A DNA stretch of 64,000 bases, from assembly GCF_910596095.1 (NCBI RefSeq), contig NC_056536.1, forward strand, positions 14,216,791 through 14,280,790, written 5' to 3'. A program made the translations under genes and the position numbers. Shown in pieces: positions 52,701-64,000 of this stretch (its first letter is position 1; every line of letters begins with the position of its first letter). The stretch comes from Thunnus maccoyii (Eukaryota; Chordata; Actinopteri; Scombriformes; Scombridae). A model generated the notes under the pieces. The model ran no database searches. It had not been told where the DNA came from and saw nothing but the letters and a program-made list of their open reading frames with translations.

Positions 52701-55700
52701 TAGAGTCATACATGCATAAATATAATAAAATAATTTGCTCTTGCACTCCCTAGCCCAGCTGTAATTTATATGGATTGAATGAGTGCTGCATTGTGGAAAA
52801 GCACGAGTGGACCAAATGCTCGTTTGTCACCTCTAATAAATGTTGGAATGTAAATTATGAAGTTATGCTTCAGATGTAAATGCACTTTATTCCAGTCCTT
52901 TAATGTAAACAGCCCACTCCAATACATTAAGGGGTGGGGGGAGGGCAGAAGGGGGTTTAGACTTGGAATTTTGACTGTTTTCACAATCAATAATAAACAC
53001 AAAAGAGCCTAGATGGGCAACGTTATAACATATCTGAAGTCGCGTTCATAAATTATTGCATGAAAGCAGGCTTGTACACCAAAAATGTAAATACATTAAT
53101 GTTATTAATAATGTAGTGACTAATAGTTCTATCAAGACTGTAATAGCAGTTTAATGGAATATGACAGCAAGAATGTATTACACTTCTTACATTTAGACGG
53201 GACCTCACATGACATTTATCAGGGATTTCTGAAATCATTTTTTTGATTATTTTGTTAAGTTAATTGCTTCTTTTCCCCCCAACGTCTTCTCTGGGAGAGG
53301 GGCAAAAACTGGTAATGGATATTAATTAATATGTGTCGGTTTTCTGGGTTTGATTAAAAATAATGAAAGCAAAATGCTAATGGGATTTCAGACTTTCTCA
53401 GTGTGTGGCGCCCTGAGATTGTGGCTTTATCTGGGGAATCTGAAAAAAAAGAGATAGTGGGCTATACTCTCTTGGCTAAAATGAAAGTGACAAAATGCAG
53501 AAACTGAGATAAATCATCTTAAAACCCTCTAAAATAGAGCACATCAGCCAAACAATTGCACTCTAATTAGCCTAACTTTAGAAGTATGATACAGCAGTTT
53601 ATTGACAGTAAACTGTTTTCTGTGTGTAATAATGAGAAGTTGAGCCTCGCTCGGTATTCATCTCCGCCTCTCAGCATGACGTTGTCCTCACCTGCGACTG
53701 AAGGAGTTTTTTTTTTTTTTTTGAATGAAAGAAACACTTGAATCATTTCTGACAAGTTGCTGTCTTGGCAAGTTGTTTTTCCAGCTACTGTGATGTGTTT
53801 CTGATATATGGTTCTTTGCCAGAGTGACAATGTATGGACTTGTTTTTCTGAAAGGTTACAGAGCTTAGATATGTTTTTTTCAAGGTGGATTTTTTTTGGC
53901 CTTTCATTTAAATGAAAGCGCCCTGATGCATCTTTAAAATTGAGCTACACTTGACTTGGCACAGGTTATAGCAGCCTTCATCTATAGTCCACTACAGTCA
54001 GCATGAAGAAACCGTTGCCAAGACTTCTTTGTGTCTGTATGCAGTCTTCAGCAAAAACAGGACTTTTAAAAGCTATCATTAAGGTGGGGCACAAGTGTAG
54101 ACCAGCAGTGAAACAGAGGCTGGCACAGTAAAAAAGCAACCGTAGCCACTGGCACAACTGACAATTATCCAACACCTGGACTGGCTTCCCTCCCTGGCAT
54201 GTACGTCAAGACTGTCGACTTCTTGTTAATGCAGTTATTAACAGGAAGATTGCATTTGTTTTCCTTTGCGGCTCTCCTGGCACTAGTACTTTGCTTTCTC
54301 TTTGATTAAAATAGTAGGTGGATGGATGCATTTCAGCTCCGTCGTGAACATCAAAAGAAGGAGTGAGAATGAGATGATAGAGGTTGAATAAATGCAAGAA
54401 AGACTGAGGCTTTTCTGCCCTTTTCCGGATCGTGTTTACATTGGAATTTAGGGATTTTAAGGAAGGTATTGGTGGCCTGCAATGCTGTGGAAAGAGTGAG
54501 CACTCTTTGGTTGTCCTCAAATATGACTCTGTGTCAGATTTTTGTTGATATCTCCCCTTATAAGTCACTGTTTTTGTCAGTTACTATGTGATTCGCCTCC
54601 TATCCGTCCTTCCTCACTTCTACAGGACTACGTCATGGTTTTTTTTCCCCTTTCCATACCGTGTAGAAAGTGGTTTTAGGTATCATGGGGACGAGAAAAG
54701 GGGAAGTGAAGGGGCTCCGTCAAACGCCCTGTACTTTTGAAACGCAGAGAGTGGCATTGTCATGTGTTTTCTGTGTCAAGGTCGACAGAAAATGTCAGAA
54801 CAGGTGCGTGTCTGCTGCTGAGCTGCTTGCCAACTCAGCCCCTTTGCTGTAACACGCCACCCTGTGTGACATTATAGTGCTTCACTGTAGGTTGTCTCCT
54901 CTCCTCATTCTTTTGGAGGAGCCGAGTAAAACATGTATTTTTTTCCCCTCCATCACCACGTGATTCGATGTAGACTTTAGATGGGTGTTGACGCCTTAAC
55001 TTGACCACTGCCTCTTGATTGTCACATAGTCACGAAAAGTATGGGTGCTGTGCAGCAGTGACGTGCAACATTCCTATCTGATTACTCCTGTTTTTTTGTG
55101 TGTGTTTCGATATGAATAACTCTTCCAATTTAAGGAGACATAAATCATTTTGAGGGAGGAAAACCTGTTTCTATAGATTCATTATCTGTCTTGGCCTTCC
55201 CTGAAAAAATACAGTACAATTAGTTCTTTGTTGCGAAACACTTGTTTTTACAGTATTATATATTTTTCCTCTTGTGAGAAATTTGGCAGAGATAATATAT
55301 ATATAAATATATATATTTTAAAAAACATCATAATCTGACATCCAAACGCATGAGGTTTGAATTAAGCCTGGTGAATGCAACTAAATAAGAGTAAGCGTGC
55401 TGATTTCACTGTCACGTACATTCATATACTTTGACAATTTGCATTAAGCAAACATGCTGCAAAACCTGAAAATTCTGTCTGAACTTCCCAGAATAGGTGG
55501 ATCATGCTTGGGTGTGTCATGAATAAACCACACGTCAAATAAGTTTTTCAGTTTGTGACATTTTAATAACAGTGAAATCTCTAGCGTTAAATCCCACTGG
55601 TTCAGAAAGCTTGAAATGAAGAATTATTATTCGATCTGACTAGCTGTCGTGTTCGTATCCTCTCTGGCATAGGGTTCCCCGTCACTAATCTGGGTGTTAG

Positions 55701-58700
55701 GTTTGACCTTAGGATGACTTTTGGAGACCATATAAGACATCTGTGCAAAATCTCTTTCTACCATCTCAAAAACATCTGTAAACTCCGCCCCTCTCTAACC
55801 CTGTCAGATGCAGAGAAACTTGTCCGTGCCTTTATCCCGTCTAGTACGGACTGCTTGCAGTTCGCTCTTCACAGGGATCCCTGGCAGGAGCATCCAGAAG
55901 CTCCAGTACATTCAGAACAGCGCTGCCAGGATCCTGATGGGAGTGTGAAACCACGAACATATAACACCAATTCTGTTTTCATTGCACTGGCTCCCTGTCT
56001 CCTTCAGGATTGACTATTAAGTCCTGCTGCTCACATACAAATCCATCAGTGGACATGCTCCTCCCTACCTACAGGAACTGATCACACCACAAACCTCAAC
56101 CCGCACCCTCAGATCTGCCAGCAGCTTGCTCCTCCGGGCCCCCAGCACTAAGCTCCACACCCAGGGGGGGGGATCGAGCCTTCTGCTCTGCTGCACCACA
56201 CTTGTGGAACAGCCTCCCTAACCGTCTGAGGGCGGCACAGACCCTAGACTGTGTTCTATGTTATTCATACTGTGGCACTTTGAGTTTCACTATGAATGAA
56301 AAGTGCGGTACAAATGAAATGTATTATTATTTAAATGAGAAAGAAGAGAACTGCTACTTCTGTGACCCTGATGATTGTTGTTTTCTGATGCTGTCAGCAC
56401 CACACTTTTTATGCTTACCCTACTCTTGAGGTTAGATTCTTACTGGCAGTCGGACGCCTCCAGAAAAGGAGAATTAGGCAGCATTTTTCTTTGTCACTTA
56501 GCGTGATCAGGAACAGACTCTGCCTGCTCTTTTTCTCCAAAACCAAACCAAGGTTTACTGCCTTAAATTCCCCCCCCTCATTTGATAGTGAGTTCATTCT
56601 GACTTATCCGCCGCTGTAGATGTGTGGCCCATTGTCTTGGCAAGTGTGCCTAAATGTTTCTGACAGATCTCAGTTAAAGACAGGCCGCAAGGGTAAACTG
56701 CCAGGCCTCCCCCCCCCCCCTCCACCCCCGTTTGACTCCATCCGTACCACCCCTGACCAGTAGATGGCGATGTTAATCTTCTCTGGCTCCCCTCCTGCCT
56801 CGATGCGTCTCCCCTAACACCATCCTTCTCCTCTCCTTCTCTCCGTGGCACTCACTGAGGAAAGAGGGGTCTCACCCCGTGTGGAGGGTCATGCCACCAA
56901 TTCCTGGCCCCCTTTGAAGACCATGAAATTGCTGATCCAAGACGCACGATTAGTGCATTCAGCCTATTGACTGGAGAAGGGTTGACGCGTGATTATAATG
57001 TCACTGGAATGTCACAATCTGTCTGGTTGTCTTTGTGAGCATACTCTCATCCGGTGGCACAGCGTAACCAAGAAGGAATAATTTGATCAATAAAAGGACA
57101 CCTCTCTCTCTATTGTCACTGGCCTCTCTATTCTAGTTTTATTAGTCAATTTGGCAGGCTGGCAGGACAGCACACAAAACTGATGCCAACTCACTGCATC
57201 TTCAACCCAGCTCCCTGCTTTATTTGCCTATCGCAGTGGTTCACTTCAAGTTGCTTTGCAGTGTGTATATTGCAGGGTGTGTGTGTGTGTGTCTCTGTGG
57301 GTGTGTGCTGCCTCAGTGAGAGGAGCAGTTTGGATCAACAGAAGAGGATAGGCTTGTCACTGTAAGTTGCTTGTGACGGAGGCGGCTCTTCTCTTGACAC
57401 CACAACACAACTTCTGTGGTGTGTCGCTTGGACACAAGCTTCACGTTGTTTTGCTGCTGGTGCCGCTTGCATTTTGCCTCAATCAACTAATTGAATGTGA
57501 AAAGCCGGCGGGCCTTGATGATATGAAGGACAACACACAGAGCAGCGGCAGTTTTAAGAAAAGCCTTTGTGTTTGTTTATGTGGCCGTAGCCGGTTGCTT
57601 CATCCGTTTCAGTTTACTAAAGAACTTTTAAATAATTTATGCAGGTCAGTTTATTACATATAAAAACTTCTATTTTTCAATGCAAATGTTTGACCTGTTT
57701 TTGTTGAACTGAGTGCAGTTTTTTTTTTTTTTTGGTTTCAGTTTTGAAATTGTATAAAATCATTTCATTAAGTAAACTTGGTGTATTATTTAAAAGTAAA
57801 ATTCAAGTGCACCACTAAGTTTTTTTTTCTTTCTCTCAAACAAACTTCTTATACACAACACATTTATAAACCACATTTTAACCACACATTTAGTCCATCC
57901 CACTGATCTAAAATTGCATTGTGAGCAATTTTGTGTTGTGTGGTAACAGTCGTCACTTGTACGAAAAAGGCACACAGAGCTGCTCATGTAATATCATTGA
58001 CATTCACCCTCACTGCAGTTTTTGTTCATTTCTAAAGTGGACAAATAACCTAAATATGTCACTCTTGTGTTAAAGATGTTAAAATCAGAAAGCAATGATC
58101 AGCGACCAAAGTAGTAAATATCCAGTTCTATATTTTTATTATATTTTAAACATTTTTCATATACTCAATGTCTATTTTTAAACAAAACTTGTCATATGTA
58201 ATGCTTGTATAAACCACATTATGACCACATTTTGTACATTCTACTGCCCTAAAGTTACATTGCATGCATTGTTTGGTGACACAAATTCCCCGCACTGAAA
58301 AGCATATGAAGCTGCTTGTCACAGAATGTCATCATTGACTGTAAAAGAAAAAAAAAAAAGAAAAAAAAAAAAAGCTTCAAATTACAGGAAAGAGGCACTG
58401 CATTAAAGAACAAAAGAGATCGATGGCAGTACATTAAATTTTATGCGAATGAAAAAAAAAAATCAACTAATTAAAATTGATTACTCCTGCTTTGTAAATG
58501 TGTTTCTGAATTAAATTATTGTATGAAAACATTTTGACCAATCGAGAAGCTGAGGAAGTATCCATTACTGGATTGCAGCTGAGAAGGGGCTGGAATGTTT
58601 TGTGGTGGCTAAGTAGTTTGTTGTGCTCCGCTGCGACTCCCCTCTTGCACCCCCACTGCTAAAGTGCCATGGGTTAATCTCTGATGACCCTCATCTCTCA

Positions 58701-61700
58701 GAGCTGCTCCAGACTCATGGTTTGGGCCTTTTACCTGAATTAAAAGGAATTTGTGGGCTATATAAGTATTTTTTTTCCAAAGTGGGTAAAAGTGAGGTGT
58801 CACTGAAGGAGTCGCTGCTCTTTAGTCATCGGGGCTCTCAGGGCCCCGCTGGGGATGTCCTTATCTAAACAGTCATCTGTCTCACTAGTTTATCAAGGGC
58901 AACCCCAGGCAGCACGACTGACAGTTGCACATTAAGAAATGTCAGACTCTGCTTTATACCATATCTCTCTAGCCAGTTTTGATTTGGCTGAATGCCACGT
59001 GTTTCTCCTCAGGTTTAGATCTCACAAGAAAAAGAGAAACACTCCTCTTTGTTGTTGCATCATCTTACTTTTAAAATATGCTGCACTAAAATGCTTCATT
59101 TTTTTCCTCTTGTTTATCCAGATCTTAAAAGAGACTTAAAACTACAACCTGCAAAAACACACAACGCACCTTTTGACCCTATTTTTTTTTTTTTTTTTAG
59201 ACATATCATAATTTGAATTGACAATATAAAGGAAGTGAAGCAATCATATGGCACCATCATGCATACCCTGCATATCATAACATATGAGTGGAAAGTTTTA
59301 AAATGTTATTTTTACATCATAGTAAAAGTAGATTTCTGTATCTCCATAGGGGAAGGGAGGAAGGAACAGGGTAACTTTTCTTTTTCCTTGATAGCCTAAC
59401 TCCAGTGCCGGTTTATTATCTGTATTATCTGCATTATCTGTACTCTGCACAGTTTTTACAGTTTTATAGTCCTTGGTGGATCAAATGTACTTTAGCCCCC
59501 AGTGTTTCTTACCGCTGAACCTACTCAACTTTTCCATGTTTGTGATGACAGAGCCCTGATAGGGAAATGCTGCTGAATGGAAAGTTTGGTCTGTACATGC
59601 AGTGGTCTTAAAAAAAAAGCATGATTTCCGTCCACCACCCCCCCTGTACAAAAATTGCATAATGCGCTTTTGATGTCATGATTGTAGCCTTGCCCATGGC
59701 TCTAACACTGACACTGATACAGCGCTGTATGTTATTTTTAAACCTTTGCAAAGCAAATGTCAATGAAGTTTTCCATGACCCTTTTTCATCTGTTGAAATG
59801 TTGACTCTGACCTTTTCAAATTTCAAAAGTTAGAATCATTCAATAAAGATTGACCACAGTCAGAGAGTTTAAGACACAGAAAACCAACCAACTGTATTTA
59901 CCCTTTTACTTACTGTACCGTGTCTGGAACAGAAAGTCTAAACAGAAGTAAGTCTAAACTGCATCATAGTTTGTCACGAGATGGAGAATAAAGCCCACGT
60001 TTCACCAGTACTTCTTTATCAGATTTTACTGAAGATGATGTTGAGTTTCGGTAAAGGTTGTTCATTTAATTTTCTCACATTGTAGCTTCTCTGAAAAGCA
60101 CCGCTGAAAAGTGAAGATGGCAAGAAACAAAAGGTTCTTTTTGTACAGTCAGAATGGCTCAACTCCAACAGCGCCGTTGATGTAGCCTGCAGTGTCTGAA
60201 CCAGTGTGGATGAGGAGGTTAGCTAAATGGTCGGGTCTGCACCTCACTTCCTGATGTCTCTCAGGGTCAATAATTCCCTATAGCTGCTCCCATGTGGCCC
60301 CGCTTCCTCTGCTAAAGGTCACATTAAGGCGGGAAAGATGTCACAATTAGAAGGGCATTTAAAGCTGCTCTTTTAAAAAGATTAAAAAGCACTGTTGGCC
60401 ACATCAACCAGTCAGGCAACTAAAGGAAATACAATAATCGCATTAAAACTTCATTCCTTTTTGGCAGGGCTCTGGTATCAGGAAGGTATTGGGTTAAGTC
60501 ATTTAAGACAGCTGCTCCTGATAGCAAATCATCCATGAAAGCACCAAATTAATATAGAGCTTCATTTTTCGCTGTCTCTCACTTTCTCTCACTTTTGGAC
60601 CTCCAAACGTGTGTTTGGGGGGGGAAATTTGAGACTAGTCTAACACAATTTTTGTCCATGTCTGTCAGTCTGTTATTATATCAGGGGCACTTCTCCATAA
60701 ATGTACAGGCCGGGGCAATTTGGAATGAATTGATTCACACTGAGACTGAATCCTGTACTTGCTAATGATTTCCTTTTAGCCCCTCCATTGCACCCCCCTC
60801 ACCCAACTTCTAGTTCCATCATGCCCCATGAATGTCTTTATAGCTGCTAAGCGCATAGCAATTTAATTTTCTGAAGAAAAAAAAAAAGAAAGGTAGATGT
60901 GACTTTTGAATGATCTTTTTATGCAGTGTTTTGTTCCACAATACTATGATAGAGTACTACAATACTGGTAAGACGTAGTATTTATATCAAAATTCAAAAG
61001 CAGCTCAGAGACCTACACCATGCATGCATACACTGCATTTTTACCTTATCACACTTCAGAGCACTTAGTGAATAGTGGTTTAACTTTTCCTGAATATTCA
61101 AGACAGTCAACAAGACTCTTGAATCTTTTCTTAGGAGGCATACTTTTGTGTGTGATTTAAATGTTTTCTGCTATTTTATTTACCCAGATAGTTTCAAATA
61201 CTGAAACACCTGAACATAGATGAAAGAAACAAATAATAACTGCTGTTTCAGTATAGAAAGTCTGAATTCCCCAACCGCTCACATCCTGAAACCCCATGAT
61301 GCACAACTGCAAAATATCCATAAGTCTTCCGCCTATACTATAGTTAAGTGCTATTACTAGTTAGAGCAAAAATATACAACTGGTTACACGGATTCCCTCA
61401 GGCGTCCAACCATGTGGTTCGAATATAATTGGATTTCATTCTTATTTCTCACAATTTAAGGTCTCACAATTGTAATTTTCAGACAAGTGCAGTGCAAAGT
61501 CTTGTCTACTTCAAACCCAATAACAGCTGTAATCTTGTCCGTTCATCAACTTCACTCTCTTTAAGTGTGTTGGTTAATGTTATCTCTTCCTATGATTGAG
61601 TTTTCGTCTCTTTTTCGGCTTTACCTGACACTTTATTGGTTATCTAGTTTGTAAAGATTATTGCTCTTAACATGGAGCACTTTGGTGCATTAGCAGGTAG

Positions 61701-64000
61701 AGCTTTACAAGAAGCTTTACAAAAGAGGCTAATTGTTGTTTAAACCATAAATGATTGACTATATTTCTGAAACAAAGAATATTCACCTAATTTTTCTTTT
61801 AGTTATTAATACTTCGAGCCCAAATGTGCTTTGCACTATTATCCGTCTCACCCCCCTAAAAGCGCAGTTGTGTGCTATCCAACACTTTAACTGGGATGAT
61901 CTGTAAGTCAATAACAAGACAAGACTAAAGTCTGTGCAATGTGGTTATAATTGATTGAGATGTGTGGGTGGAACTTGTGCAAAGCATCTATGTCATCTGC
62001 TAAGAAGTGCTCTTTTCCTTTCCCTAAAGATCTACCACTAACCAAATGGACATTTGCCTCATTAGTTTGCCGCTGAGCTAGCTATGGTCCTTACTAAGAT
62101 GTCGTGCTTATGCCTATTAACATCGACACAATTTTTTTGTCGATATTACGCCATTGAGATGTTAAGGGAATGTAAACAAGGTTTGCTCATTCAGCATATT
62201 CCTCTTCTATTAGGTCATTCACCTCTCACAGGGCCTACATCACTCTGTTATTTACTGAAATAAATATTAGAATATTAGATTTTAGTGTGTTTATTATCTC
62301 TGGTTTCTGCCTTCGCCACAAGTATTCCTGTTGGCTCGCTCACTTGAACAGTGAGAGCATTTCCGAGAGCAGGGTGATTTTGTCTTGTTATCAAAGGGAT
62401 ATTTTCTCTGTGTTTTGACTGTATCTTTTGGCCCAGGACATCAGTTGGGGTTTCACCATGCAAATGGTTTAATCTGCTTGTCACAATGAAGGTTCCGGGT
62501 GACTGATTTTAATAAGCCCTCAGCATATAGAGATCCAGGAAATTCCATACCCCTTTGCGTAACCCTCATGTATATCAAGGTCACGGTAGTGTCACAGTAA
62601 AATTGTAGATTAGTGTCTAAATAAATTGTGGCAGCATCTCTCGGGATGAATCTGGTACATTTTGATAAAATTCACAATAGAAGTTTCATTACGGAATAAA
62701 CATAAGCATAATTAGTACTTTTGCAGATCTATGGCGTAATACTTCCACAGAAAGTCTGCGGGTACTTAGTGGTATTTTCATAATGTGCGTAAGATAAAAG
62801 TGTAATTAAGTTGCTCTACAGCTTCATCACAGTCTGCGTACACCGATGAAAATTCAAATACATTTTCATAAGTTCCATGAAGTTGCCTGTGCCGTGATCG
62901 TATACTGCACCGTGTGTTTGTCACAGAAATCTAGCTCCTCACACAGCTTCCCTGCCACACCTACCCCCCAGACAAGTTTAAACTGCAATTCTTTTGGATT
63001 GAAACAGGTTCATAGTATATGCAATGCATTACCCAAAACGAATTACCACTGGCAGGGCGCTCAATCACTTTGTATCTTTCAACACTAAGAGAAAAGAAGA
63101 GTAATCAAAACCTTTCAACCTATTAGAGGGATGACTTTTACAATTGAATCACGGGGACCACAGGTGCGATAATAAGTCATCTAAACCTCCCCTCCAGTGT
63201 GTTTCCCCTTTCTCTGTGTTCTTACATATTTATCTATTTTAGGAGGCACCACTTCATGGCGCCCACTTCAAATTTATGTTTTAATGCCATTTGAGGGAGA
63301 TTTTTTTTCTCTTTCCAATTCTTGGAAATGCATACTGGGGTGGAAAATTAAGGTGCATCTCGAAGGAAAACATAATAGAATCGATGAACGCAGTGCACTT
63401 AAAACTACTGATGTTCTTATGCTATTTAACGTTCTAGTGCATTAACGTTTCAAGTCATTACAACAGTCAGGCTGGGTGATTTGATCATGGCAGGTTTTTA
63501 ACTGGAAGAATTACAGAAGTTTTCAGCCTAGGATTCTCAAGTTATTAGATACAAATGATCACCTCTGCATTAAGTATAGATTTTCTTCCACTGCGCACTT
63601 AAGAATGGAAGTTTGTCTTTAAGAGGGTAATAGCAAATTAAGCTCCATACTCCATTTGTCCAGCAGTCTTGATGGGCTAATTTTATAACTGCTGATTTGG
63701 TCATTCCCCACATTTAGCTGGAAAGTGGTCAGGTGGTCTTCCTCCTCGCGGCTGGGTGTGGGGGCTTAGAAGCAACTATCAAATGGAATCCATTTATGTT
63801 TTTTTTTTTCGTTGTCTGGATTCATAACGAACCTTTTTCTTAAAGAAGCCCTAGACTGTTGTTTGTACTGTTAACAGCATCACTTTCCTGTGGATCTTAT
63901 CTTCTTCCTCTCACATTATCTAATTATGAAAAATTAAATCACATTTCTCTCTTCCCAGATTACCACTGCTGTAAAATTTCTACAGAACCCAAAAGTACGT
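43291..64000 (+). CDS. pex14: Peroxin-14, N-terminal part (gene continues beyond window)
   Basis: Peroxisomal membrane docking protein for the PEX5/PEX7 import receptors. Visible coding exons: 43291-43326 (MASTDQPDPPTQ), 44984-45034 (PGLPPGHDAAAPPRESL) and the start of exon 3 at 63959-64000 (ITTAVKFLQNPKVR). Boundaries are GT-AG and phase 0 throughout. The third exon opens the conserved N-terminal helical domain that binds PEX5 WxxxF/Y motifs (family consensus AVKFLQN..VR), giving a firm identification even though only 43 residues are visible. Human PEX14 begins with a similar short acidic, Pro-rich exon and also has long introns beside DFFA in the same divergent arrangement. Intron 2 spans 45035-63958. 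The transmembrane and coiled-coil regions lie outside the window. Confidence 0.92.
43430..43500. repeat. GCTAGC/TTAGCATGC low-complexity tract
   Basis: Short overlapping units TTAGCATGCT and GCTAGCTAGC, a simple-sequence style common in fish, just downstream of pex14 exon 1. Confidence 0.5.
45740..45800. repeat. Fragment of teleost repeat
   Basis: CAGTCTGGGTCATGACCCAC followed by AATTGGGTCCAGGAATATTT matches the terminal text of a common fish DNA repeat. It contains the inverted motif GGGTCATGACCC. Confidence 0.4.
46875..46907. repeat. (GA)n microsatellite
   Basis: Run of GA/AGAG units, interrupted once by GGGA. Confidence 0.8.
47006..47131 (-). other. Exon-like island on the strand opposite pex14
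   Basis: On the minus strand a long T-run and CTAACTGCAG form an acceptor-like sequence before 47131, and GCGAG/GTGAG forms a strong donor-like end at 47006. The 126-nt block is clearly GC-richer than its surroundings and is open in two of three frames. I recognise no protein family in either. It may be an antisense transcript exon, a conserved element or chance. Confidence 0.2.
47146..47169. repeat. Poly(A) tract
   Basis: 24 consecutive A residues on the + strand, T on the minus strand. No retrogene body is recognisable upstream of it. Confidence 0.9.
48193..48222. repeat. (TG)n microsatellite
   Basis: About 30 bp of alternating TG in pex14 intron 2. Confidence 0.95.
48836..48871. repeat. 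Poly(C) homopolymer, 36 nt
   Basis: An uninterrupted run of 36 C, rare in genomes. Its true length may be misassembled. The G-rich complement could form quadruplexes. Confidence 0.9.
48926..48952. repeat. (TG)n microsatellite
   Basis: About 27 bp of alternating TG shortly after the poly(C) tract. Confidence 0.95.
49515..49546. repeat. (TG)n microsatellite
   Basis: About 32 bp of alternating TG. Confidence 0.95.
49709..49746. repeat. (TG)n microsatellite ending in a G run
   Basis: About 32 bp of TG followed by GGGGGG. Confidence 0.95.
50286..50341 (+). repeat. G-rich tract, potential quadruplex
   Basis: GGT units grade into runs of 6 G and a final run of more than 20 G. Strong quadruplex potential on the + strand. 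Confidence 0.85.
51560..51780. promoter_or_regulatory. Candidate conserved enhancer in pex14 intron 2 with PBX-MEIS/PREP site
   Basis: A repeat-free block containing ATAATTA (homeodomain type, near 51650) and the exact decamer TGATTGACAG at 51728-51737, the established PBX-MEIS/PREP composite site. In other vertebrates the developmental regulator gene CASZ1 lies beyond PEX14, and regulatory elements for such genes often sit in bystander introns. Conservation and activity are inferred, not shown. Confidence 0.3.
55660..56340 (+). mobile_element. L2-like non-LTR retrotransposon, 3' end remnant
   Basis: Decayed C-terminal reverse-transcriptase region in shifting frames: LGVRFDL and FYHLKNICKLRPSLTLSDAEK (about 55690-55825), then LQYIQNSAARIL (about 55898-55933), LHWLPV and RIDYKVLLLTYKSISG (about 55985-56055). 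It ends with GTGCGGTACAAATGAAATGT and ATTATTATT, the A/T-rich 3' tail style of L2/CR1-type LINEs. It is 5' truncated and frameshifted, so not functional. It sits in pex14 intron 2, in the same orientation as the gene. Confidence 0.75.
56850..57080. promoter_or_regulatory. Candidate conserved non-coding block
   Basis: Balanced base composition, no simple repeats and no reading frame of note, unlike its flanks. It starts near GAGGAAAGAGGGGTCTCACC and ends near CATACTCTCATCCGGTGGCA. This is a textural call only. Confidence 0.15.
57080..63950. other. Remainder of pex14 intron 2
   Basis: No internal exon or RNA gene recognised. Contains poly(T)/poly(A) tracts (for example 57719-57734 and 58347-58372) and AT-rich DNA. 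A nuclear-receptor half-site of SF-1/ERR type, TCAAGGTCA, is at 62575-62583. The intron ends with TTTCTCTCTTCCCAG directly before exon 3. Confidence 0.5.

Overview
This is a teleost fish nuclear genomic window, probably percomorph. It has compact spliced genes with GT-AG introns, AT-rich intergenic DNA, long TG/TA/AAT microsatellites, and a Tc1-like transposon, an L2-like LINE tail and MITEs of families I recall from percomorph genomes. The species cannot be named from the sequence alone. The protein-coding content matches the gene neighbourhood of human 1p36.22.

Layout from left to right: (1) 1-2.1 kb, repeat-bearing DNA. (2) srm (spermidine synthase), + strand, 8 coding exons, 2411-4447, complete at 293 codons. 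(3) 5.6-11.6 kb, intergenic, with a composite interspersed repeat, a 301-bp MITE with clear terminal inverted repeats and a decayed Tc1-like transposon. (4) cort/sst ([Pro2]-somatostatin-14 precursor), + strand, 2 exons, 11951-12606, with a CRE half-site and a TATA box upstream. (5) 12.9-28.7 kb, no gene recognised, many repeats and one moderately GC-rich island with a perfect CRE. (6) A masp2-like gene, + strand, 6 coding exons, 28785-32600. It encodes only signal peptide-CUB1-EGF-CUB2 and stops before any CCP or serine protease domain. (7) dffa (ICAD/DFF45), - strand, 6 exons, 41681 down to 36533, complete at 320 aa. (8) pex14, + strand, divergent from dffa: exons 1 and 2 at 43291-43326 and 44984-45034, then an 18.9-kb intron, and the start of exon 3 at 63959-64000, where the window ends. 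The last third of the window is therefore pex14 intron 2, with microsatellites, an L2-like LINE 3' end and stretches that look like conserved regulatory DNA.

The genes do not form a pathway. They are a syntenic neighbourhood: polyamine synthesis, a neuropeptide hormone, the complement lectin pathway, apoptotic DNA fragmentation and peroxisomal import. The most unusual item is the masp2-like gene. As laid out here it should make a secreted, calcium-binding, protease-less protein able to compete with MASP proteases for collectins and ficolins. Exon boundaries were set by eye from splice-site consensus, reading-frame continuity and recalled similarity to human proteins. No database search was run.
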